From JAVBNH01 sp031551635 (GTDB taxonomy: Bacteria; Bacillota; Clostridia; Oscillospirales; Acutalibacteraceae): 64,000 bases of DNA. Of the stretch, positions 1 to 6,469 are shown piece by piece. The position numbers and the translations under genes are program-made. Positions within the stretch are counted from its first letter, which is position 1. Each line of letters opens with the position of its first letter. The stretch lies in the NCBI GenBank assembly GCA_031551635.1, contig JAVBNH010000013.1:44452-108451 (forward strand). The letters run 5' to 3'. A model generated the notes under the pieces. It made no database searches and had not been told where the DNA came from. It worked only from the letters and a program-made list of their open reading frames with translations.

Positions 1-875
1 GCATCAACACATTTAAAATCATAGCCGGGATATATAAAAATATTTGTCCACGCGTCACCGCTTGTTATATGACCGTTTTCATCACTCGCAGACTCAAGGG
101 TACGGCAGCAGGTTGTTCCGACAGCAAAAATTTTCTTTTTCGCAATTTTTGCTTCATTTATCACTGAGGCGGTCTCGGGAGAGATAAAATAATGCTCGCT
201 GTGCATTATGTGCTCCTCAATATTTTCCGTTTTGACGGGTCTGAAGGTGCCGATGCCGACATGCAGGGTGATATAGACTACCGTAACGCCCTTGTCTTTA
301 ATTCGCTTAAGCAGCTCAGGCGTAAAATGCAAGCCCGCAGTAGGTGCGGCAGCGGAACCCGGTTCCTTTGCGTAAACCGTCTGATAGCGGTTTTTGTCCT
401 TCAGTTTTTCGGTTATATAATGCGGCAGGGGCATTTCGCCGATTTTGTCAAGAGTTTCGTAAAAATTACCGTCAAAACCAAAATGCACAAGCCTGTTACC
501 GTTTTCAAGCACCTCAAGCACCTCGGCATTCATAACACCGCCGCCAAAGCTGAATTTACCGCCAGCCTTCGCTTTTTTGCCGGGCCCTGTAATGCATTCC
601 CATGTATCATTGCCGCTTGTATGAAGCAGTAAAAATTCAACTATAGCGCCGTCGGGATAACGAGAGCCGTAAAGCCTTGCAGGAAGCACCTTCGTGTCAT
701 TGAGAACAAGCACATCTCCCCTGTCAAAATATTCAGGGATATCGTAAAAATGCCTGTGCTCAAGCTCACCTGTGAGCCTGTTCATTTTCAAAAGACGGGA
801 CCGGTCGCGGGGTTCAATGGGTGTCTGAGCAATCAGCTCAGGAGGTAAAAAGAAATAAAAATCGCTTTTTTTCAT
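1..875 (-). CDS. queA: S-adenosylmethionine:tRNA ribosyltransferase-isomerase QueA (3' end outside window)
   Basis: QueA transfers the ribosyl part of SAM to the 7-deazaguanine base at wobble position 34 of GUN-anticodon tRNAs, giving epoxyqueuosine in the cytoplasm. The reading frame begins MKKSDFYFFLPPELIAQTP and contains the family signatures DRSRLL, VLNDTKVLPARL, GSAAAPTAGLHFT and VGIGTFRPV. About 291 of the roughly 340 codons usual for the family are present, so the C-terminus lies beyond the left edge. A GGAG about 12 nt upstream supports the ATG start. It is transcribed away from asd, and the two genes share a 263-bp spacer. Identification is confident by motif; no oddity is visible in the part present. 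Confidence 0.93.
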   Translation of the reverse strand, partial: MKKSDFYFFLPPELIAQTPIEPRDRSRLLKMNRLTGELEHRHFYDIPEYFDRGDVLVLNDTKVLPARLYGSRYPDGAIVEFLLLHTSGNDTWECITGPGKKAKAGGKFSFGGGVMNAEVLEVLENGNRLVHFGFDGNFYETLDKIGEMPLPHYITEKLKDKNRYQTVYAKEPGSAAAPTAGLHFTPELLKRIKDKGVTVVYITLHVGIGTFRPVKTENIEEHIMHSEHYFISPETASVINEAKIAKKKIFAVGTTCCRTLESASDENGHITSGDAWTNIFIYPGYDFKCVD

Positions 876-929
876 AGTTTTTATGCTCCGAACAGGAAAA
901 AAATTATACAGATAACTATTCATTAATAT

Positions 930-958
930 TTGACCGCTAAAAGAAAATGTGGTATTAT
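930..958 (+). promoter_or_regulatory. Predicted sigma-A promoter of asd-dapA
   Basis: TTGACC at -35 and TATTAT at -10 are separated by 17 bp. A second TATAAT lies 5 bp further on but at poor spacing. Transcription would begin near 965 and give a leader of about 170 nt that contains the palindromic structure described next. Confidence 0.5.
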
Positions 959-988
959 ATAATGAATAACAAATTTGAGCAGAATATT

Positions 989-1105
989 TAAGCCTTAGAC
1001 ATTATAAATCAATCTGATTTATTTTACAAGGATTTGCGCAAAATTAATTTGTTATAAATGTCAGAAATGGCAATTTTTCTGCATATCATTGATTTATAAG
1101 GCTTA
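989..1105 (+). promoter_or_regulatory. Structured leader / palindromic element upstream of asd
   Basis: The ends form a long interrupted inverted repeat: TAAGCCTTA plus TAAATCAAT on the left (interrupted by 7 nt) pairs with ATTGATTTATAAGGCTTA on the right. The interrupting segment GACATTATAA can instead pair with TTATAAATGTC at 1051-1061, and CAGAAA/TTTCTG forms a further small hairpin near 1061-1083. These pairings compete. It does not match the lysine riboswitch or T-box patterns I know. It could be an attenuator-like leader or a small mobile palindromic element. Confidence 0.45.
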
Positions 1106-1138
1106 GCAATCTCAGAAGAAGAAAGGAATGTTCATATT

Positions 1139-2218
1139 ATGAAAAAATTTAATGTAGGCGTTATCGGAGCAACAGGTATGGTCGGTCAACGATTTTTGAG
1201 TCTGCTTGACACGCACCCCTGGTTCAACGTTACTGCTCTCGCCGCAAGCTCACGCTCAGCCGGCAAGGCATACGGAGAGCTTGTTGAAAAACGCTGGTTT
1301 ATGACAACTCCTGTACCTTCTAAATATAAAGATATGATTGTACTTGACGCTGTAGCCGATGTCGAAAAAATTGCGTCAATGGTTGACTTCGTATTTTGCG
1401 CGGTAGATATGCTCAAGGATGAGATAAAAGAGCTTGAGTACGCTTACGCAAAGGCTGAATGCCCGGTCATGTCTAACAACAGCGCTCACCGCAAAACAGC
1501 CGATGTTCCGATGATTGTACCGGAGCTCAATTTTGAGCATTCAAAAATTATTGATTCACAACGAAAACGCTTGGGCACAAAACGTGGTTTTGTAGCCGTC
1601 AAGTCCAACTGTTCGCTCCAAAGCTACGTTCCAGCCCTGTATCCATTGTCACATTTCGGCGTTGAGGATGTACTCGTGTGCACTTATCAGGCGATTTCAG
1701 GGGCGGGTAAAAACTTCGACACATGGCCGGAAATGGTTGACAATGTCATTCCCTTCATTGGCGGCGAAGAGGAAAAGAGCGAGCAGGAACCGCTTAAAAT
1801 CTGGGGTCAGATAGTCGGCGACGAAATTGTTCCCGCGTCGAAACCTCGATTTACTGCGCAGTGTATCAGAGTACCTGTGACAGACGGTCATATGGGCGCG
1901 GTTTTTGTGCGTTTCGCAAATAAACCGTCCAAGGAACAAATTTTAGATATTTGGAAAAACTTTTCGAGCGAGCCACAGCGCCTTGAGCTTCCGAGCGCGC
2001 CGAAGCAGTTTCTTCATTATTTTGAAGAGGACAATATGCCTCAGACAAAGCTCCAGCGTGATCTCGAGAACGGCATGGCTGTATCTGTTGGCAGGCTTCG
2101 CGAGGATTCACAGTATGACTATAAATTTGTTTGCCTGTCCCACAACACCCTGCGTGGAGCAGCCGGCGGCGCCGTGCTGATGGCTGAGCTTCTCGCCGCG
2201 CAAGGATATCTAAGTTAA
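1139..2218 (+). CDS. asd: Aspartate-semialdehyde dehydrogenase
   Basis: Asd reduces aspartyl phosphate to aspartate semialdehyde with NADPH, the branch step towards lysine/DAP, threonine and methionine. The N-terminal Rossmann motif GATGMVGQRF (residues 10-19) binds NADP, and SNCSLQ places the catalytic cysteine at Cys158. MSNNSAHRKTADVP and the 359-aa length fit the archaeal/fungal-type ASADH branch rather than the classical enteric type. AAAGGA lies upstream of the ATG. dapA follows after 41 bp, so the two are probably co-transcribed for DAP synthesis. Confidence 0.95.
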   Translation: MKKFNVGVIGATGMVGQRFLSLLDTHPWFNVTALAASSRSAGKAYGELVEKRWFMTTPVPSKYKDMIVLDAVADVEKIASMVDFVFCAVDMLKDEIKELEYAYAKAECPVMSNNSAHRKTADVPMIVPELNFEHSKIIDSQRKRLGTKRGFVAVKSNCSLQSYVPALYPLSHFGVEDVLVCTYQAISGAGKNFDTWPEMVDNVIPFIGGEEEKSEQEPLKIWGQIVGDEIVPASKPRFTAQCIRVPVTDGHMGAVFVRFANKPSKEQILDIWKNFSSEPQRLELPSAPKQFLHYFEEDNMPQTKLQRDLENGMAVSVGRLREDSQYDYKFVCLSHNTLRGAAGGAVLMAELLAAQGYLS

Positions 2219-2259
2219 TGATGATAAATCACTGAATAATATAGAATGGGTGAATAATT

Positions 2260-3150
2260 ATGAAGACAGTACCTTTTACCGGTTCGGGCGTCGCTATTGT
2301 AACGCCTTATACCGAAGGATGCGAAAAGATAAATTACCCGCTTTTAGGAAAGCTGATTGACAACCAGATTGCCGGAGGAACTGACGCTATTGTCATTACC
2401 GGAACAACCGGCGAAAGCCCTGTACTAACTCACGAGGAGCACGCAGAGGAAATTCGTTTTGCCGTTGAGCATGTCAATCACCGCGTGCCTGTTATCGCGG
2501 GCACGGGCAGCAATGACACCGCATATGCCGTTAAGCTTTCAAATGAGGCTGAGGCTGCTGGCGCGGATGCCCTGCTTATGGTTACGCCTTATTATAACAA
2601 AACCTCTCAGGACGGACTTATCGAGCATTTCAATTTTGTTGCTGATCGCGTCAGCACTCCGATTATCCTGTATAATGTACCCTCGCGTACTGGTCTCAAT
2701 ATTCTTCCCGCGACTTATTTAGAGCTTTCAAAGCACAAAAACATAGTCGCCACGAAGGAAGCCAATGGGGATATTTCATCCGTCGCAAAAACAAAAGCTT
2801 TATGCGGCGACAATCTCGCCATTTATTCAGGCAATGACGACCAGATACTCGCAATCATGGCTCACGGCGGCAAGGGTGTTATTTCGGTTCTCGCAAATAT
2901 CCTGCCGAAAGTAGCCCATGACATTGCCTCTGAATATCTCGCGGGCAATACAAAGCGCTCATTTGAGCTGCAGATGGAGTATCTCGATTTGTGCAACGAT
3001 TTATTTATCGATGTCAATCCGGTTCCTGTCAAAGCCGCGATGTGCATGATGGGTATCGATGTTGGCAGATGCCGTATGCCTCTGCCGGAAATGAGTGAGG
3101 CAAACAAGGCGAAGCTCGCTGTGGTTCTCAGAAAACACGGACTGATATGA
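2260..3150 (+). CDS. dapA: 4-hydroxy-tetrahydrodipicolinate synthase
   Basis: DapA condenses pyruvate with aspartate semialdehyde, the first committed step of the DAP/lysine pathway. The 296-aa TIM barrel shows the Schiff-base lysine in VATKEANGD (Lys166), the catalytic tyrosine in ILYNVPSRTG (Tyr138) and the GTTGES motif (residues 48-53). The start has GGGTGA about 7 nt upstream. It lies between asd and dapB on the same strand. A heptanucleotide repeat array begins immediately after its TGA stop codon. Confidence 0.96.
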   Translation: MKTVPFTGSGVAIVTPYTEGCEKINYPLLGKLIDNQIAGGTDAIVITGTTGESPVLTHEEHAEEIRFAVEHVNHRVPVIAGTGSNDTAYAVKLSNEAEAAGADALLMVTPYYNKTSQDGLIEHFNFVADRVSTPIILYNVPSRTGLNILPATYLELSKHKNIVATKEANGDISSVAKTKALCGDNLAIYSGNDDQILAIMAHGGKGVISVLANILPKVAHDIASEYLAGNTKRSFELQMEYLDLCNDLFIDVNPVPVKAAMCMMGIDVGRCRMPLPEMSEANKAKLAVVLRKHGLI

Positions 3151-3376
3151 TTAGTGTACAGTGTACAGTGTACAGTGTACAGTTAAACTGGTTAAGTGCG
3201 AAACTTAGTCATACAATTATTCATTCTTCATTTTTTATCGCAATACCTGCTTTTTTTGCTAATGAAAAATGAAGAATGAAAAATGAAAATTTTTAATACA
3301 GTTGCATTTCGGAATAAACCTAAAATTTGATTTCATATCGATATTTGTACACTGCACACAGTACAGTATACACTTA
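3151..3376. repeat. Repeat-rich spacer between dapA and dapB with inverted ends
   Basis: The left end is four tandem copies of the heptamer GTGTACA. The right end (3346-3376) carries the inverse TGTACACT-type sequence in degenerate form, so the two ends form an imperfect inverted repeat of about 25 bp. Inside, AATGAAA-type heptamers (3261-3290) face an inverted counterpart, TTATTCATTCTTCA, near 3219-3238. No gene is visible. It looks like a small non-autonomous element or a site of repeat expansion inserted in the dap operon. Confidence 0.6.
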
Positions 3377-3393
3377 AAAAGAAGGGTTTTATT

Positions 3394-4158
3394 ATGCTTA
3401 ATATAGTATTGAGCGGCTGCATGGGAAAGCTCGGACAGGCTATAGTCAGGATGTCGCTCATGCGCGAGGACATGAAAATCATCGCCGGTGTTGATATCAA
3501 TGACACTGTAACCTCATCCTTTCCGGTTTTCGCTTCCTTTTCTGAGCTGCCGGTTGACTGCGACGTTATTCTTGACGCTTCAAATCCTATTATTATAGCG
3601 GATATTTTAAAATACGCGACAGATAAAAGCAAGCCGCTGGTGCTCGCGACGACAGGTTATAATGATGAACAGCTCGCTTTGATTAACGCCGCGGCAAAAA
3701 AAATTCCGGTTTTCATGTCTTATAACATGTCCATAGGAATAAATCTGCTTTGTGAAATCTCAAAGGCTGTTGCGAAGGTTCTCGGTGACAGCTTTGACGT
3801 GGAAATCGTTGAGGCTCACCACAATCAAAAGCTTGACGCGCCAAGCGGCACTGCGATAATGCTTGCCGATTCAATAAAAGAAGGGCTTGACTTTGAGCCC
3901 GAATACACCTTTGAGCGTAAATCAAGGCGCGAAAAGCGAGCGAAAAATGAAATCGGTATACATTCCATTCGCGGCGGAACAATAATCGGCGAACACGAAA
4001 TAATTTTTGCAGGGCACGATGAGATTATAAAGCTCTCACATTCTGCCATGTCAAAAGAAATTTTTGCCGTCGGTGCGCTGAACGCCGTTAAATACATTAG
4101 CAATAAGCCAACCGGAAAATACACAATGAAGGACTTCGTAATACCAATCTCCCATTAA
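3394..4158 (+). CDS. dapB: 4-hydroxy-tetrahydrodipicolinate reductase
   Basis: DapB reduces the DapA product to tetrahydrodipicolinate using NAD(P)H. SGCMGKLGQAI (residues 7-17) is the dinucleotide-binding glycine motif. EAHHNQKLDAPSGTA (140-154) contains the active-site histidine and lysine. The length of 254 aa is normal for the family. The last residues (after YTMKDFV) are encoded by the left arm of a 107-bp palindrome, so the stop codon lies inside that element and the native C-terminus may have been replaced. The product would feed Ddh, which is encoded about 14 kb away. Confidence 0.95.
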   Translation: MLNIVLSGCMGKLGQAIVRMSLMREDMKIIAGVDINDTVTSSFPVFASFSELPVDCDVILDASNPIIIADILKYATDKSKPLVLATTGYNDEQLALINAAAKKIPVFMSYNMSIGINLLCEISKAVAKVLGDSFDVEIVEAHHNQKLDAPSGTAIMLADSIKEGLDFEPEYTFERKSRREKRAKNEIGIHSIRGGTIIGEHEIIFAGHDEIIKLSHSAMSKEIFAVGALNAVKYISNKPTGKYTMKDFVIPISH

Positions 4159-4247
4159 AAAGGCGATATCAGAGTGACGCCGAATGCAAAAGGGCATTCG
4201 GATGAAGTCACGAAAGATATCAACTATTTTAATGAAGATTGGTATAA
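4141..4247. repeat. 107-bp imperfect palindrome overlapping the dapB 3' end
   Basis: Nested arms are visible from outside in: ATACCAATCT with AGATTGGTAT, ATTAAAA with TTTTAAT, GATATC with GATATC, GTGAC with GTCAC, and CCGAATGC with GCATTCGG around an AAAAGG loop. As RNA it would fold into one long hairpin, and as DNA it resembles a MITE. It lacks a terminal T-run, so it is not a standard intrinsic terminator, though it could protect the dapB transcript end. Confidence 0.75.
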
Positions 4248-4457
4248 GCTGAATATAATGAAAACAGCGTGAAAAAATTTCCATGTTTATAAAAAGACAC
4301 TCCGGATAATCTATTAGCACATGTTATTGCCGATGGTTGCAGAAAAGTTTGCATTGAAAAATAATAATTGCAACCGGATTTTACCACTAATAATTGTTGA
4401 ATCCGCGACGATAATATGAATGCAAACGCAAAAGTTTTACGATAGGAGTGTATAGAC

Positions 4458-4649
4458 ATGGCAACAAATAAGAGCGTAGTACCCGAAGCTCGTGAAGCTC
4501 TCAATAAATTTAAGATGGAAGCTGCCAACGAAGTTGGCGTTAATCTTAAGCAGGGTTACAATGGCGATTTAACTTCCCGTCAGGCCGGCTCAGTCGGTGG
4601 ACAGATGGTCAAGAAGATGATCCAATCCTATGAAAACAGCATGAAATAA
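4458..4649 (+). CDS. Alpha/beta-type small acid-soluble spore protein
   Basis: SASPs coat and protect DNA in the dormant spore and are degraded at germination by the GPR protease. This 63-aa protein shows the family pattern: PEAREALNKFKMEAANEVGV, which contains the GPR cleavage-site region, then GDLTSRQAGSVGGQMVKKMI. A GGAG lies 10 nt before the ATG. It is monocistronic. SASP genes are normally transcribed by sigma-G in the forespore; I could not place a convincing sigma-G promoter by eye. Confidence 0.95.
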   Translation: MATNKSVVPEAREALNKFKMEAANEVGVNLKQGYNGDLTSRQAGSVGGQMVKKMIQSYENSMK

Positions 4650-4694
4650 GCTTGTTTCATTTTATGAAACTTTAGCTTTATAATTTCAGAAAAA

Positions 4695-4722
4695 GGGCTG
4701 TGAAGCAATTGCTTCACAGCCC
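4695..4722 (-). terminator. Hairpin terminator downstream of the prohibitin-like gene
   Basis: GGGCTGTGAAGC and GCTTCACAGCCC pair around a central AATT. On the minus strand the hairpin is followed by TTTTTC, which fits termination of the prohibitin-like/DUF1836 transcript. There is no T-run on the plus side, but the hairpin could still limit read-through from the SASP gene. Confidence 0.75.
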
Positions 4723-4733
4723 GCAGTTCAGTT

Positions 4734-4761
4734 TATCAGTAAGCAGTATACAGTTTTCAGT
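4734..4761. repeat. Heptanucleotide array (NNNCAGT)4
   Basis: Four consecutive 7-bp units, TATCAGT, AAGCAGT, ATACAGT and TTTCAGT, keep the CAGT core while the other three bases vary. The array lies just past the stop codon of the minus-strand prohibitin-like gene. Confidence 0.6.
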
Positions 4762-4790
4762 GCTGTCGGAATCGCAATATGTAGTTTTAA

Positions 4791-5645
4791 TTACCTTATG
4801 TCAATTATAGGGTTAGAGTCGCCCATGACCTGGGGAAGCTGACCGTTCCATTTTTGCATTTTTTGGTATTCAATTAGCTGTTCAGTCAACGAGGCAGTCA
4901 GCTTAGCATTTGCTTCAGCTTGCGCGTTTGCTTTCGCCATAATCGCGTCCGCTTCAGCTTGCGCGGCAATTATCTGTTTTTTTGCCTCAGCCTCTGCTAT
5001 AACTATCTGCTGCTCCTGCTCTGTTTTTGTCTTAATGAGATTCTGCTCCGCAACCTGCTTTGCTTCAATAGCGTTATTAAAATCTGCCGAAAAGTCAAAG
5101 TTTACTATGTTAAAGCGCTGAATGCTGATGCCGAATTCTATTACCTTCGAGTCAAGAGTCTCTTTGATTTCCTCACTCACCTGCTGGCGCTTTGAGATAA
5201 GCTCTTCAGCGGTATATCTCGCGCTGACGGACTTCATGCTCTCCTGAACTGCAGGAAGAAGAATTGTTGAGAGAATGTCGCCTGCAATATTTTTATAGAC
5301 CTTGGAACTCATATCATTGATGATTTTGAAATTTACCGCTACCTTGCTGCTCACAGACTGCAAATCCTTTGAAACAGCTGCCGCGTCAATTTCTTCATTA
5401 TTAATTTTATTTGATACAATTTCAATTTTCTGAATGAAGGGCACTTTAAAATGCAGTCCTTCTTTAAGTACAGTATCCGAAACCTGACCTAAGGTTACAG
5501 TTACACCGCTTGAACCGGCGGGAACAACCTTGAAGCTTGAAAATACTACGAAAGCGATTGCTAAAATTACGATTGCGATTACAATAAATTTCCCCACATT
5601 CTTGCTCTTTGCTCCAATGATTTTCGCGTCTTTGATTTCTGCCAT
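4791..5645 (-). CDS. Prohibitin/SPFH (band 7) family membrane protein
   Basis: SPFH proteins form membrane-anchored oligomeric scaffolds. A short charged N-terminus is followed by one transmembrane helix (about residues 18-40). The band-7 domain comes next (VVPAGSSGVTVTLGQV through about residue 200), with RYTAEELISKRQQVSEEI and FGISIQRFNIVNFDF typical of prohibitins. An alanine/glutamate-rich coiled coil (IAEAEAKKQIIAAQAEADA) makes up the C-terminal part. It lies 23 bp downstream of the DUF1836 gene and is probably co-transcribed. Its exact cellular role cannot be read from sequence. Confidence 0.85.
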   Translation of the reverse strand: MAEIKDAKIIGAKSKNVGKFIVIAIVILAIAFVVFSSFKVVPAGSSGVTVTLGQVSDTVLKEGLHFKVPFIQKIEIVSNKINNEEIDAAAVSKDLQSVSSKVAVNFKIINDMSSKVYKNIAGDILSTILLPAVQESMKSVSARYTAEELISKRQQVSEEIKETLDSKVIEFGISIQRFNIVNFDFSADFNNAIEAKQVAEQNLIKTKTEQEQQIVIAEAEAKKQIIAAQAEADAIMAKANAQAEANAKLTASLTEQLIEYQKMQKWNGQLPQVMGDSNPIIDIR

Positions 5646-5668
5646 TTTTTTTACCTATACCTTTCATT

Positions 5669-6235
5669 TTATAAATTTACCATTTTTCGATATTCTTCTA
5701 ACGCCTGCTCCTTTATCACTACTGACACATATGCCAAAGCCATAACCAGCAAGGCTTTCCTGAGTTTTTCCTCAGCGTTTGGAAAAGGACTGTCAAAGTC
5801 GCGCAGCTCGTAGTCTATCATGCGTTCGAGATCCTCTTTTTCTGCTGTTTTTTCTGAATTAGCATTGTGAATAACCCTGCACAAAAGACAAAACAAATCC
5901 CTGTCGGGAATAATGTCATCGCTTCTGTCCTCAACGCTGCCGTTAACATATGTCATAAGCTCAGCAATGGAATCAAGGCTCATCGCGCCGCGGAGCATAT
6001 TTATGAGGATTATTCGCATTATCTGAATCTCGCTATACCTCTTATTCTGAGGGCTTGCGACCCAGCCGCGCTTGACCCAGTTCTGAATAGTAGTCGGTTC
6101 AATGCCGCACGCGACGGATACCTGCGAGAGTGTCAGACCACCTGTTGAGGAAAACAAGGCTTCGATTTTGTCGAAGGGAGCAATCAGCGAATCAATATCT
6201 GAGAACAAAACGGTTCCCGGAATCCGATTAAACAT
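5669..6235 (-). CDS. DUF1836 domain protein, predicted MerR-like DNA-binding regulator
   Basis: The 188-aa protein carries a helix-turn-helix in its first half (LTLSQVSVACGIEPTTIQNW, then VKRGWVASPQNKRYSEIQIMR), like the winged HTH of MerR proteins. A helical C-terminal half follows. Such DUF1836 proteins are common in Firmicutes and lack a defined ligand. It lies directly upstream of the prohibitin-like gene and may regulate that operon. No catalytic motif is seen. Confidence 0.75.
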   Translation of the reverse strand: MFNRIPGTVLFSDIDSLIAPFDKIEALFSSTGGLTLSQVSVACGIEPTTIQNWVKRGWVASPQNKRYSEIQIMRIILINMLRGAMSLDSIAELMTYVNGSVEDRSDDIIPDRDLFCLLCRVIHNANSEKTAEKEDLERMIDYELRDFDSPFPNAEEKLRKALLVMALAYVSVVIKEQALEEYRKMVNL

Positions 6236-6428
6236 TCACACCACCTCTTTGTATGTTCATTAACACTCCTCATGTGTTGTTCTGATTATATCACAGGTTC
6301 ACTTGACCGTCAAACCTCAAATTATAATGAAAAAGAACAGTTTCATCTCCCCTGTCCTCTTTTTCTCATTTTATCTCATTTTTTCATTATTTTATATGCC
6401 TTTTACTCTCTTTTTCTCGCTTTTTAAC

Positions 6429-6462
6429 AAACCCCTCTTATATGCAAGATATAAGAGGGGTT
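6429..6462 (-). terminator. Intrinsic terminator of the CotH gene
   Basis: AACCCCTCTTATAT pairs with ATATAAGAGGGGTT across a 5-6-nt loop, only a few bases past the cotH-family stop codon. The T-tail on the minus strand is short, so confidence is moderate. Confidence 0.65.
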
Positions 6463-6469
6463 CATTGTG

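Noticed and set aside
192..632. Plus-strand open frame at the left end
   Set aside because: It is antisense to queA, whose conserved motifs are clear on the other strand.
965..1138. Lysine riboswitch or T-box upstream of asd
   Set aside because: The leader lacks the conserved core elements of either class and any terminator/antiterminator with a T-run; only simple palindromic pairings are seen.
4380..4457. Sigma-G promoter of the SASP gene
   Set aside because: Expected from family biology, but no pair of boxes with acceptable spacing could be placed by eye.
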